NCBI RefSeq assembly: GCF_011440275.1
Contig: NZ_JAAOIV010000001.1
Span: forward strand, 186,001 to 250,000
DNA: 64,000 bases
From: Metallococcus carri
GTDB lineage: Bacteria; Actinomycetota; Actinomycetes; Actinomycetales; Dermatophilaceae
Direction of reading: 5' to 3'
Shown: one piece after another, positions 32,425 to 41,358 of the stretch
Layout: each line of letters begins with the position of its first letter
Numbering within the stretch: position 1 is the stretch's first letter
The notes under the pieces: generated by a model
The model's database searches: none
What the model was told of the DNA's origin: nothing
What the model saw: the letters and a program-made list of their open reading frames with translations, nothing else
Made by a program: the position numbers and the translations under genes

Positions 32425-33039
32425 TCACGACCGGAGGCGCTGGGCGATGAGGTCGCCATGTCGGCGCGCCCCCGGGTCGGTTCGGGTGTGGGTGGCGACC
32501 ACGGTGAAACCAGCGTCCTCGATCACCGCGCGCAGCACATCCGTGGGCCAAAAGTAGGCGGTGGTCACCGCGTGGTCAAACTCGGTGAGGTCAGCGCCGG
32601 CGAAGAAGCCCACCAGCAGGGTGCCGCCGGGACGCAGGGCACGGGCGAACTCGTCGAACACCGAACTGATGCGGGCGGGGTGGGCGTGAATCAGCGAGTA
32701 CCACGCCAGGATGCCACCCACGCTGGCGTCGTCCACATCAAGCACCTCGGCCCGCCCGACCTGGACGGGAACATCGGGGAATCGGGCGCGGGCGTGGTCG
32801 ATGAACTCCGGCACCGGATCGATCCCCGTCACCTCGACGCCGGCCTGGTGCAGAAAACCGGCCCAGTGCCCGGGCCCGCATCCGACATCCAGCACCGGCC
32901 CGTGGACGCTACGACCCCACGCCTCGATCAACTCCTGGTCTACCAGTGCCGTCGCATCGATCGACCCGAGCCGGGAGATGTACTCCCCGGCACGTCGCGC
33001 GTACGCCTCGCGCACCGTCTCGATCCTCACCCTGACCAT
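32425..33039 (-). CDS. class I SAM-dependent methyltransferase
   Basis: The protein has 204 residues. Motif I is VLDVGCGPGHWAGFL, the acidic end of strand 2 is VTGIDPV, and motif IV is in GGILAWYSLIHA, all typical of a small-molecule methyltransferase (UbiE/BioC-like). It is on the opposite strand to all neighbouring transfer genes and separates two DUF6112-like genes, so it is an insertion into the transfer operon. The substrate is not predictable. Confidence 0.85.
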   Translation of the reverse strand: MVRVRIETVREAYARRAGEYISRLGSIDATALVDQELIEAWGRSVHGPVLDVGCGPGHWAGFLHQAGVEVTGIDPVPEFIDHARARFPDVPVQVGRAEVLDVDDASVGGILAWYSLIHAHPARISSVFDEFARALRPGGTLLVGFFAGADLTEFDHAVTTAYFWPTDVLRAVIEDAGFTVVATHTRTDPGARRHGDLIAQRLRS

Positions 33040-33060
33040 CCTACGAACCCGGTATGACGA

Positions 33061-33083
33061 CGTCCGTGCACCTGAAGAGCGAG
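33061..33083 (+). promoter_or_regulatory. recurrent element leader motif, copy 4
   Basis: CGTCCGTGCACCTGAAGAGC lies 40-60 bases before the ATG at 33120. It shares CCGTGCACCTGA with the copy at 41284 and has the same distance to the start codon. Confidence 0.4.
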
Positions 33084-33119
33084 AACCCCTGTCCTCGCGC
33101 GCCTAAGGAGCACCCCGCC

Positions 33120-33458
33120 ATGACCGCCCTGACCCTGATCACCGACACCGCCACCACATTTGCCGCGCTGCCGGCCCTGGTACCGATGGATGTCGACATC
33201 TCCCCCAACGATGACGGCCTGCCCGGCATCGCCCAATTGCGCACCATCGTCGGCGCGGTGATGACCATCGGTCTGATCCTGTCCGTCCTCGCGCTGATCA
33301 TCTCCGCCATCGTGTGGGGATTCGGCGCCAACTCCTCCAACCCGCACTTGGCGGGCCGCGGGAAGATGGGCGTCCTCGTGAGTTGCGGGGCCGCGGTGAT
33401 CTGCGGTGCCTCGGTGACGTTGATCAACTTCTTCTGGGACGTCGGCCAGCAGGTCTGA
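33120..33458 (+). CDS. second DUF6112-like membrane protein
   Basis: From ATG 33120 (ribosome site AAGGAG) the product has 112 residues. It has two membrane helices and the same architecture as the protein at 32155: an acidic N-terminus, GLPGIAQLRTIVGAVMTIG, and a closing helix with NFFWDVGQQV against NWLIDLGQTL. The two are paralogs flanking an inverted methyltransferase. It starts the contiguous T4SS operon. Confidence 0.75.
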   Translation: MTALTLITDTATTFAALPALVPMDVDISPNDDGLPGIAQLRTIVGAVMTIGLILSVLALIISAIVWGFGANSSNPHLAGRGKMGVLVSCGAAVICGASVTLINFFWDVGQQV

Positions 33459-33497
33459 CACGACCGGCCGTCTCGACCCCGTGAAGGAGTGATTGCG

Positions 33498-34997
33498 GTG
33501 GGTGTGTGCGATATCCCCGTCATCTCGGCCGTGTGCGACACCGCCGGCGAAGCCGCCGCGAGCTTGGTCGCGGCCCCGTTCGACTGGCTCGCCCAGGCGA
33601 TGGGTGCCGCCGCCGGCTGGCTGTTCGAGGCCGTCTGGGCGGTGTTCGACACCACCACCCTCGTCGACGTCACCCGGCCCGAGTACGTGGCGGTCTACAA
33701 CCTGCTGTTCGGCATCGCCGTGTTCGTGATGCTGATCTTCTTCTGCCTCCAATTGATCACCGGCCTGGTCCGCCGTGACCCGACCGCTTTGTCTCGGGCC
33801 GCCCTCGGGTTGGCGAAGTCCGTGCTCGGGTCCTTCGTAGTGATCACGCTGACAGCGTTGCTGCTGGAGATCGTCGACCAGCTCTGTGTCGGGATCATCC
33901 AGGCCGCCGGAGAGACCACCGAGTCCATGGGCGACAAGATCACGCTGCTGGCCGCGGGCTTGGTCGGGATCAACATCGCCGCGCCCGGTGTGGGTGCGAT
34001 CATCACGATCTTCCTCGCCGGCCTGGCGATCGCCGCCGCTGCCATCGTGTGGCTATCCCTCCTGATCAGGAAGGCGCTGTTGTTGGTGGCGATCGTGTTC
34101 GCACCCCTGGCGTTCTCCGGCGCGTCGTGGGACGCCAGCCGGGGGTGGATCGGGAAGTGGGCGATGTTCGTCATCGCGCTGATCTGCTCCAAGCTCGTCC
34201 TGGTCGTGATGTTCCTCGTCGCCGTCACGCAGGTGTCGGCACCGATCGATGCGGACCTGTCCTCGATCAGTGACCCGTTGGCGGGGATCGTGCTGATGGC
34301 GATGGCCGCGTTCGCCCCCTACCTGACGTACAAGTTCATCAGTTTCATCGGGTTCGACATGTACCACGCGATCGGTTCTGAACAAGACGCCAAGCAGGCC
34401 CTCAACCGGCCCGTCCCCACCCCCACGAAACCGGCCGGCGACGGCCCGAAGAAGGTCCTCAACGGCGGCACCAGCAGCGGCGGTAACGAGACCGGTGGCG
34501 GCGGCAGTGGGAGCGGTGGGGGCGGTGGAAAGACGCCGCGCCAGGCCAAGACCTCCACACCCCAGGCATCCGGGGGCAGTACCGGTGCCGCGGGAGGCGC
34601 TAGCTCCGCCGGTGGGTCCGCCGGAGCCAGCGCCAGCGGCGGCGCCGGAGCGGGAGCCGGTGCGGGAACTGCGGCGGCGGGACCGGCCGCGGCAGCGGTG
34701 ATCGCCGCGAAGGTCGCCAAGGACGCGGCGACCGCCGGGCCGAAAGCCGGCACGGCCCTCGGCAACCAGGCCGAGACTGCCGCCGACGACGCCGGGCAAA
34801 CCGGCACCACACCCCCTCCAGCGGCGTCCCCGACACCGTCCGCACCGACCACGAAGGCTCCACCTCCGACCGAGCCGAAGACACCGACAGCCGGTCCGGG
34901 CCCGGCACAACCTGAGCCGCGTGCGCTGAAGCCGGCCCCGCCGCCGGCGCCGAAGCCGACCGGTCCGCCAGCGCCAAAGTCGACCGGGAAGGACTGA
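33498..34997 (+). CDS. TrbL/VirB6-like conjugal transfer membrane protein
   Basis: From GTG 33498, eight bases after GAAGGAG, the product has 499 residues. Six to seven membrane helices fill residues 50-300 (YNLLFGIAVFVMLIFFCLQL; GAIITIFLAGLAIAAAAIVW). A long, low-complexity Gly/Ala/Pro/Thr tail of about 190 residues follows. The layout matches the TrbL/VirB6 inner-membrane channel component of actinobacterial T4SS. A GTG three codons earlier is too close to the ribosome site. Confidence 0.82.
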   Translation: MGVCDIPVISAVCDTAGEAAASLVAAPFDWLAQAMGAAAGWLFEAVWAVFDTTTLVDVTRPEYVAVYNLLFGIAVFVMLIFFCLQLITGLVRRDPTALSRAALGLAKSVLGSFVVITLTALLLEIVDQLCVGIIQAAGETTESMGDKITLLAAGLVGINIAAPGVGAIITIFLAGLAIAAAAIVWLSLLIRKALLLVAIVFAPLAFSGASWDASRGWIGKWAMFVIALICSKLVLVVMFLVAVTQVSAPIDADLSSISDPLAGIVLMAMAAFAPYLTYKFISFIGFDMYHAIGSEQDAKQALNRPVPTPTKPAGDGPKKVLNGGTSSGGNETGGGGSGSGGGGGKTPRQAKTSTPQASGGSTGAAGGASSAGGSAGASASGGAGAGAGAGTAAAGPAAAAVIAAKVAKDAATAGPKAGTALGNQAETAADDAGQTGTTPPPAASPTPSAPTTKAPPPTEPKTPTAGPGPAQPEPRALKPAPPPAPKPTGPPAPKSTGKD

Positions 34998-35004
34998 GAC
35001 GGCC

Positions 35005-36468
35005 ATGACCTCAAAGCAGAAGGAGTCCGCCACGGAGCTGGTGCCGGTCAAGTTCTCCCGCCTCACCCGCCGCGGCATCCTCCTCGGCCTGTCGCTGGCC
35101 CAGCTGATCACCCTCGCCACCGGTGTCCTCGCCGTCGTCGGCGCCCTGTATGCCGGCGGTGGCATCCTGCTGGCCTACACCGCTCCCGTCTGGGTGCTCG
35201 CCGCCGCGCTGACGTGGATACCCGTCGCCGGGCGCCCGGCGGTGGAGTGGCTGCCGGTGGCGTGCTGGTGGCTGTGGCGCACCACCGCGGGCCAGCTGCT
35301 CTACCGGCGCCGCATCGTGGCACCCCGGCCGGTCGGCACGCTCGCGCTGCCCGGCGACATGGCCCGCTTGCGCGAGTACACCGACCCCGACACCGGCGCC
35401 GGGATGATCCACGACCCCCACGCCGCGACCCTCACCGTGGTGTGCGAGGTGACCCATCCGGCGTTCGTGCTCCTCGACCCGGGTGAGCAGGAACGCCGGG
35501 TCACCTCCTGGGGCCGGGTGCTGGCCACGGTGTGTCGCTCCGGGCGGGTCGCCACCCTCCAGGTCCTGGAACGGACGCTGCCGGACTCCGGCACCGGGCT
35601 GGCCGAATGGTGGGCCTCCCACGGCACCGCCGACGACACCTGGGCCGCGACCACGTACGCGGAACTGATCGAGCGTGCCGGGCCGGCCGGGGAACGGCAC
35701 GCCACCACCCTGTCCCTGTCATTGGATATGAAGACCGCGGCGCGACAGATCAGGACCGCCGGTGGCGGCATCCGCGGAGCCGCTGCCGTGCTGCGTCAGG
35801 AGATGTCCACCCTGGTCGCGGCGCTGCGCTCCGCCGACCTGAAACCCTCCGGCTGGTTGAGCCCGGGACAGATCGCGGTGATCCTGCGCAGCGCGTACGA
35901 CCCGGCGATCGCCGCGACTCTGGAGCGCCACGGCGAACTCGGCCAGCACCTCGCTACCGCCGGCCCCGTGGCCGTCACCGAGTCCTGGGCCCGGTTGCGC
36001 ACCGACTCTGCCCACCACGCGGTGCTGTGGATCAGCGAGTGGCCGCGCTCGATGGTCTACCCCGGTTTCCTGTCTCCGGTGCTGCTGTCCACCGGCATCC
36101 AACGCTCGTTCTCGCTGCTGTGCACCCCAATGCGCTCGGACCAGGCCGCCCGGGACATCCGGAAGAAGAAGGTCGAGCACATCTCCGACCAAGCGCAGCG
36201 GGCGAAGATCGGGCAGATCGAAGACGCCACCCAGACCGCCGAGTACCACGACGTGCTCCAGCAGGAAGCCGACCTGACCGCCGGCCACGGGGTGCTGCGG
36301 TTCACCGGCCTCCTCAGCGTCTCCGCACCCACCGTCGAGGAACTGGACGCCGGGGTGGCCGCGATCGAGCAGGCCGCGATCCAAGCCTCCTGCGAGACCC
36401 GGCTGCTCGTGGGACAGCAGGCCGCCGCGTTCACCGCCGCGGCACTGCCGCTGTGCCGATGCATCTGA
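35005..36468 (+). CDS. SCO6880-family T4SS protein
   Basis: The protein has 487 residues. Two membrane helices lie near the N-terminus (residues 30-75), followed by a large cytoplasmic domain (RIVAPRPVGTLALPGDMARL, GGIRGAAAVLRQEMSTL). This matches the SCO6880 family, which resembles a VirB3-like membrane segment joined to the N-terminal domain of VirB4. The ATPase half is encoded separately at 37433. The two therefore probably work as a split VirB3-VirB4 unit. Confidence 0.82.
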   Translation: MTSKQKESATELVPVKFSRLTRRGILLGLSLAQLITLATGVLAVVGALYAGGGILLAYTAPVWVLAAALTWIPVAGRPAVEWLPVACWWLWRTTAGQLLYRRRIVAPRPVGTLALPGDMARLREYTDPDTGAGMIHDPHAATLTVVCEVTHPAFVLLDPGEQERRVTSWGRVLATVCRSGRVATLQVLERTLPDSGTGLAEWWASHGTADDTWAATTYAELIERAGPAGERHATTLSLSLDMKTAARQIRTAGGGIRGAAAVLRQEMSTLVAALRSADLKPSGWLSPGQIAVILRSAYDPAIAATLERHGELGQHLATAGPVAVTESWARLRTDSAHHAVLWISEWPRSMVYPGFLSPVLLSTGIQRSFSLLCTPMRSDQAARDIRKKKVEHISDQAQRAKIGQIEDATQTAEYHDVLQQEADLTAGHGVLRFTGLLSVSAPTVEELDAGVAAIEQAAIQASCETRLLVGQQAAAFTAAALPLCRCI

Positions 36469-36490
36469 CGCCCAGCACACACCGGCCCGT

Positions 36491-36524
36491 TGCGCGGTGG
36501 GGGCGCGCGTGCACCTGGCAGTCG
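36491..36524 (+). promoter_or_regulatory. recurrent element leader motif, copy 5
   Basis: TGCGCGGTGGGGGCGCGCGT runs into GCACCTGGCAGTCG. It aligns with copy 6 over the GGTGGGGGC, CGTGCACCTG and GGCA blocks and lies about 50 bases before ATG 36570. Confidence 0.45.
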
Positions 36525-36569
36525 ACCCCGGATGCCCGGGGCTTTCGCGCTTGTCACAGGAGGCCGCTC

Positions 36570-37436
36570 ATGCCCACGTATCACGACCCACTCCAGGATG
36601 CTGCCGAAGCATCCGAGGCGCTGCGCGGGCTCGCGCACGCCAGCCGGGTCTTCGACAACCCCGCCGACACCTACGGCGTGCTCGGTGACCTCCTCTCCGG
36701 GGTCCGGTCGCTGCGCCAGGTGCTCGACCAGCTCGGCTCCGCACATCTGGCTCATCGCGACCGCGCTCACGACGATGACGGTGACCACGCGATCGGTGCG
36801 GCCGAAGCCCTCGCCGCGGCAGACGACCTGCACCACGCCGGAACACTCCTCGATGGAGTCGAGGAGCGCGTCAATGCTGCGATGACCCATTCGGGACGCG
36901 TGGCCTGGCACGCTCCAGCCCACGAACTGGACCGGGAGGCAGTGTCCACCGAAGCACCGCGGCGCTGGATCAGCGTGGTCTTCCTCCAAGGCGCCGAGGC
37001 CGACGAGGTGCTCGACCTCATCGACCGCGACGGCTCCGACGCGGCCATCGAGTACCTGCGCGGTTGGGACTACGGGGACGAGACCACCGACGCGGCACTG
37101 GAGAACGGGTACGTCTACGACGAACCACCCACCGGCCAGCTCGACCGGACGGTCACCGACGGTGACTACACCCTCACCTACAACCCGCTCATGGGCCACG
37201 TCAGCCTCCTACGCTCACATCCCGCCGCGATGTCCGACGCGGGCCTGGATGAGACCGACGTGGTGACCGCGCGAGAGGCCATCAGCGGCGTCGGGCCACT
37301 CGATGCAAGCACGCCAAGGTCCTCGGCGACACCCGCCTCCGCGCGGACGCAGGAGAGGCCGGCGGGCGTGGACCGGGACTGGTTCGCCGGTCCGACCCGC
37401 TCCCCGGGGTCGACTGGGCGGGGGCTGTCGCTATGA
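36570..37436 (+). CDS. hypothetical conjugative-element protein
   Basis: From ATG 36570, after CAGGAGG, the product has 288 residues. The first 100 are helical (DPLQDAAEASEALRGLAHA; VRSLRQVLDQLGSAHL) and resemble coiled-coil or WXG-like small helical bundles. The centre has an acidic alpha/beta segment (WISVVFLQGAEADEVLDLID, YLRGWDYGDETTDAALENG). The C-terminus is disordered. No family is recognised. It overlaps the VirB4 gene by four bases, so a role in transfer is likely. Confidence 0.65.
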   Translation: MPTYHDPLQDAAEASEALRGLAHASRVFDNPADTYGVLGDLLSGVRSLRQVLDQLGSAHLAHRDRAHDDDGDHAIGAAEALAAADDLHHAGTLLDGVEERVNAAMTHSGRVAWHAPAHELDREAVSTEAPRRWISVVFLQGAEADEVLDLIDRDGSDAAIEYLRGWDYGDETTDAALENGYVYDEPPTGQLDRTVTDGDYTLTYNPLMGHVSLLRSHPAAMSDAGLDETDVVTAREAISGVGPLDASTPRSSATPASARTQERPAGVDRDWFAGPTRSPGSTGRGLSL

Positions 37437-38920
37437 GCGCACGAGAGACCGAGCGGCTGCACGCCTCCGTCCTGGTCGCCCCGGCCGCTGAACGCCGCAG
37501 ACTGCGCACACAACGCCGGCGGGCCGCCACAGCACTGCGGGCCGAACAGCACCGCGCGGAGCAGGCTGCCGCGCGCGCGAAGGCCGACGCGGAACGCAGT
37601 GAACGGCGCGCGACCACGTACCTGCCTGCCGCCGGTGAGCCCGGCCCGGCGGCGCTGCGCACTCCAGGCAGGTTCCGGCTCCCACGCCATCAGGACACGT
37701 CGGCCACGTTGGCCGGGGCCTACCCGTTCGTCGCCGAAGGCGGCCTCGGCGCCGACGGGGTGTTCGTCGGTCAAGACCTCTACTCTGGCGGCTCGTTCGT
37801 CTACGACCCCTGGGTGCTCTACGCCCGCGGGATCATCACCGCCCCCAACGTGGTCCTTGCCGGGATCGTGGGCTCGGGCAAGTCCTCGCTGGCGAAATCG
37901 CTCTACACGCGGTCGCTGCCGTTCGGGCGCCGCGTCTACGTCCCCGGTGACCCGAAGGGCGAGCACACCGCCGTCGCCAATGCAGTCGGCGGACGGGCGA
38001 TCGTCCTCGGCCACGGCCTGAGCACGAGACTCAACCCTCTCGATGAAGGTCACCGGTCCGCCGGGCTGTCGGATCGGGAGTGGGCCATCACGGTCGCCTC
38101 CCGCCGTCGCGACCTCATCGGTGCCCTGGCCGAGACCGTCCTGGCCCGCGGGTTGACGCCGTTGGAGCACACCGCGATCGACCTCGCCCTGACCGCAGTC
38201 GTCGCCCAGAACACTGTGCCGATCTTGCCGATGGTCGTCGACCGCATCCTCACCCCGGACGAGGCCGCCGACGGCAGGTTGGCCGAGGACGGACGGCTCG
38301 TCGGCCATGCCCTGCGCCGCCTGGTCGCCGGTGACCTCGCGGGCCTGTTCGACGGCCCCAGCACGGTCCGGTTCGACCCCAGCCTGCCGATGATCAGCCT
38401 CGACCTGTCCCGTGTCACCGAGAACAGCACATTGATCTCGGTGTTGATGACCTGCTCGTCGGCGTGGATGGAGTCCGCGCTGCTGGACCCCAACGGCGGG
38501 CAGCGGTGGGTGATCTACGACGAAGCGTGGCGGCTGATGTCCCACCCGGCCTTGTTGAAGCGGATGGACGCCCACTGGCGTCTCGCGCGGCATTACGGGA
38601 TCGCGAACATGCTGATCTTCCACAAACTCTCCGACCTGGACAACGTCGGCGACGCCGGCTCCGCCATGCGATCCCTCGCCAACAGTCTGCTGGCCAATGC
38701 CGAGACCCGGATCGTCTACCGGCAGGAATCCGACCAGCTCGGCCCCACCGCCCAAGCGCTTGGCCTGACCGGCACCGAGCAGAAGCTCCTCCCGGGCCTG
38801 GGTGTCGGGCAGGGGCTGTGGCGGATCAAGGATCGGGCCTTCGTCACCCAGCACCAGCTCCATCCCGCCGAACTGGCACTGTTCGACACCAGCTCGCGAC
38901 TGAACTCAGGGGTGAAGTGA
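37433..38920 (+). CDS. VirB4/TraC-type conjugation ATPase
   Basis: The protein has 495 residues. A basic, coiled N-terminus (RRLRTQRRRAATALRAEQ) leads to a RecA-like ATPase. Walker A is GIVGSGKSS at 144-152, a conserved YVPGDPKGEH follows, and Walker B lies in RWVIYDEAWRLM. The latter part matches the TraG-D/VirB4 C-terminal domain (LLANAETRIVYRQESDQLG). It powers assembly of the transfer apparatus at the membrane, together with the SCO6880 protein. Its TGA shares a base with the next ATG. Confidence 0.9.
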   Translation: MSARETERLHASVLVAPAAERRRLRTQRRRAATALRAEQHRAEQAAARAKADAERSERRATTYLPAAGEPGPAALRTPGRFRLPRHQDTSATLAGAYPFVAEGGLGADGVFVGQDLYSGGSFVYDPWVLYARGIITAPNVVLAGIVGSGKSSLAKSLYTRSLPFGRRVYVPGDPKGEHTAVANAVGGRAIVLGHGLSTRLNPLDEGHRSAGLSDREWAITVASRRRDLIGALAETVLARGLTPLEHTAIDLALTAVVAQNTVPILPMVVDRILTPDEAADGRLAEDGRLVGHALRRLVAGDLAGLFDGPSTVRFDPSLPMISLDLSRVTENSTLISVLMTCSSAWMESALLDPNGGQRWVIYDEAWRLMSHPALLKRMDAHWRLARHYGIANMLIFHKLSDLDNVGDAGSAMRSLANSLLANAETRIVYRQESDQLGPTAQALGLTGTEQKLLPGLGVGQGLWRIKDRAFVTQHQLHPAELALFDTSSRLNSGVK

Positions 38921-39492
38921 TGACCCGCAAAACGCGCCGCACGAATCGGCCGGAACCGGAGGAGATGCCGGTCGTGCTGCCGCACGCGGTCATCAGCGTC
39001 ACCGAGACCGGCGCCCTGGACGTCACCATCGACGGCACCGACCTGCCACCCCCGGAGGGTGAAGCGTGGACGCGAAGCACCTTCGGGCCCCTGCTGGATC
39101 TGCTCACCCGGGACCGGACCATCACAGTGCGCATCGAAGTGCACGAGAATGACGGGAGCGTGTTCACCGACGTGATCCGCGCCCATCGCCGCACCAGGCC
39201 CGAACCGTCAGAGATCGAGGCGCAGCCCGAGGCGGAGGACGAACGGACCACGCAGTTCACGAGCAGAAGCAAGCGGCGGCCGGACCTGGTCGAAGTGAGC
39301 GGCGAGGGGTTCGTGACCGGTGAGGACGTCGCCGTCGCGGTCATCGTTTCCCACACCGACGCGACCGACACTGGTCATGCCCGCACGCTGCTGGACCGCG
39401 GTCGGCTTCGGCCGCTGCTGCCCGATGGCGGCGGCGAGGTGATGCTGTTCGGCCGCATCTCGGGCACGATCCACGTGCGGCGGCTGCCGTGA
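38920..39492 (+). CDS. hypothetical conjugative-element protein
   Basis: The product has 190 residues. It appears soluble and beta-rich in the first half (VISVTETGALDVTIDGTDL, TITVRIEVHENDGSVFTDVI), acidic in the middle, and closes with VMLFGRISGTIHVRRL. No domain is recognised. It is translationally coupled on both sides, to VirB4 and the coupling protein, and is a regular resident of this operon type. Confidence 0.65.
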   Translation: MTRKTRRTNRPEPEEMPVVLPHAVISVTETGALDVTIDGTDLPPPEGEAWTRSTFGPLLDLLTRDRTITVRIEVHENDGSVFTDVIRAHRRTRPEPSEIEAQPEAEDERTTQFTSRSKRRPDLVEVSGEGFVTGEDVAVAVIVSHTDATDTGHARTLLDRGRLRPLLPDGGGEVMLFGRISGTIHVRRLP

Positions 39493-41270
39493 GCACCCCC
39501 TCCGGGCGGCAGGCCGGGTCGTTCGGTGACGAGCTGACCAACGCCGCGCTGATCGCCCAGGTGGGGATGTTCGGGATCGCGCTCATCCTCCGCGCCTCCG
39601 GGTCCGTAGCCGCGTTCCTCACCGGCACACCCCAACCCGAGGCTGGCCCCGCGTCCGGGCTCGGAGTGCTGTTCAACCCCAGCAACCCGGCGGGCGCGCT
39701 CGGGGCCGACGGGCTGTCTCCGGTCGCCTATTGGACTGTCACCGGGTTGCTCCTGGCGGGACTCGCCAGCGGTATCGGATGGGCGTGGGTGCGGCTGCGC
39801 CGCCATTCCCGCAGGGTCGAGACCGACCCGCGCCGCCTCGCCGGCACCGCCACGGCCCATGAAGTCGCCCAGACCGCGTCCGCGAAGGCGCTGCTCCGCA
39901 GGGTCGCGACACTGCGCCCATCCCTCGATAAACCCGCACCCGGTGATGTCGGGTATCGGATCGGCGCGTCCAAGGGACGCGAGGTGTGGGCGTCGGTGGA
40001 GGACTCCATCCTGCTCATCGGCCCCCCGCGCTCGGGCAAGGGCCTGCACATCGTCATCCCCGCGATCCTCGACGCGCCCGGCGCCGTCGTCACCACCAGC
40101 ACGCGGCCGGACAACCTCACCGCTACCCTCCGCGCCAGACAGCGCCTCGGCCCCGTGGCGGTGTTCGACCCCCAACACCTCGCCGAGGGCATCCCCGCCG
40201 GGATGCGCTGGTCACCGATCCGCGGGTGTCAGGACCCGCTCACGGCAATGATCCGCGCCACCGGCCTCTCGGCCGCGACCGGCCTGTCCGCTGGCGGGGT
40301 CGAATCCGGCGGCTTCTGGGAAGGCAAGACCCGCACCGCCCTCCAAGCACTCCTGCACGCCGCAGCCCTCGACCACCGCCCACCGGCCGAGCTGTTCCGC
40401 TGGACCCTCGACCCCTCCGCCGCCGCCGAAGCCGTCGCGATCCTCACCAACAACACGCAGGCAGCCACCGGGTGGGCAGACTCCCTCGGGGCGATGATCG
40501 ACGCCGACCCCAAAACCCGCGACTCGATCTGGCAAGGCGTCGCCCTCGCCCTCGGCGCATTGGCCGATCCGCGTGTACTCGATGCCGTGTCCCCGGGACC
40601 GGGCGAGGGTTTCGATCCGGAACGCTTCATCCGCGGCCGCGGCACGCTCTACCTCCTCGCCACCGGCGCGGGCGCCGGGGCATCCGCCGCCCTGGTGGCG
40701 GCGTTCGTCGAAGACCTCATCGAAACCGCCCGCCGGATCGCCGCCCGCTCACCCGGCGCGCGCCTCGACCCACCGCTGCTGCTCGCCCTGGACGAGATCG
40801 GCAACCTCGCACCCCTGCCATCGTTGCCCACCTTGATGGCCGAAGGCGGCGGCACCGGCATCACCACCCTGCCCGTCCTCCAGTCCCTCGCCCAAGCACG
40901 AGACAAATGGAACGACAACGCGGCCGGAGCGATCTGGGACGCCTCCATCGTCAAGATCATCCTCGGCGGCGCATCGAACTCCCGCGACCTCCAAGACCTC
41001 TCCACCCTCATCGGCGAACGCGACGAGTACACCGACAGCGTGACCCTCGGCGACCACGGCACCCGCTCCAACCAACGCTCCGTGCGACGGGTACCGATCC
41101 TTCCGCCGGACCGGATCAGGACCCTGCCATTCGGCACCGGCGTCACCCTCCTTCGATCCGCCCCACCGATCGTCACCGACCTACACGCCTGGCCCTCCCG
41201 ACCCGACGCTGCTCAGTTGAAGGCCGACCGGGCTGGCATCGAGGCGCTGCTGCGCGGACCCGGCTCGTAA
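39489..41270 (+). CDS. TraD/TraG (VirD4-like) type IV coupling protein
   Basis: The GTG at 39489 overlaps the previous stop and gives 593 residues. Two membrane helices (residues 12-30 and 75-95) anchor a RecA-like ATPase. Walker A is GPPRSGKG at 178-185 and Walker B is LLLALDEIGN, followed by LPTLMAEGGGTGITTLPVLQ and SLAQARDKW, all diagnostic for VirD4/TraG. It recruits the relaxase-DNA complex to the channel. The distal relaxase gene at the left window edge is its presumed partner. Confidence 0.92.
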   Translation: MSTPSGRQAGSFGDELTNAALIAQVGMFGIALILRASGSVAAFLTGTPQPEAGPASGLGVLFNPSNPAGALGADGLSPVAYWTVTGLLLAGLASGIGWAWVRLRRHSRRVETDPRRLAGTATAHEVAQTASAKALLRRVATLRPSLDKPAPGDVGYRIGASKGREVWASVEDSILLIGPPRSGKGLHIVIPAILDAPGAVVTTSTRPDNLTATLRARQRLGPVAVFDPQHLAEGIPAGMRWSPIRGCQDPLTAMIRATGLSAATGLSAGGVESGGFWEGKTRTALQALLHAAALDHRPPAELFRWTLDPSAAAEAVAILTNNTQAATGWADSLGAMIDADPKTRDSIWQGVALALGALADPRVLDAVSPGPGEGFDPERFIRGRGTLYLLATGAGAGASAALVAAFVEDLIETARRIAARSPGARLDPPLLLALDEIGNLAPLPSLPTLMAEGGGTGITTLPVLQSLAQARDKWNDNAAGAIWDASIVKIILGGASNSRDLQDLSTLIGERDEYTDSVTLGDHGTRSNQRSVRRVPILPPDRIRTLPFGTGVTLLRSAPPIVTDLHAWPSRPDAAQLKADRAGIEALLRGPGS

Positions 41271-41283
41271 TCGGGGCGCGCGC

Positions 41284-41315
41284 GTTGGTGGGGGCCGTGC
41301 ACCTGACTGGCACAG
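41284..41315 (+). promoter_or_regulatory. recurrent element leader motif, copy 6
   Basis: GTTGGTGGGGGCCGTGCACC continues with TGACTGGCACAG. This is the copy I used as reference. It ends about 44 bases before the SSB-like ATG at 41359, in a spacer with no other gene. Confidence 0.45.
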
Positions 41316-41358
41316 CCGCGGCGTCAGATCGCGCGGCCCGATTGGAAGGAAGCCGGAG

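Noticed and set aside
37178-38863. 561-codon minus frame opposite the VirB4 gene
   Set aside because: It is antisense to a conserved ATPase; the composition is typical of reverse-frame translation.
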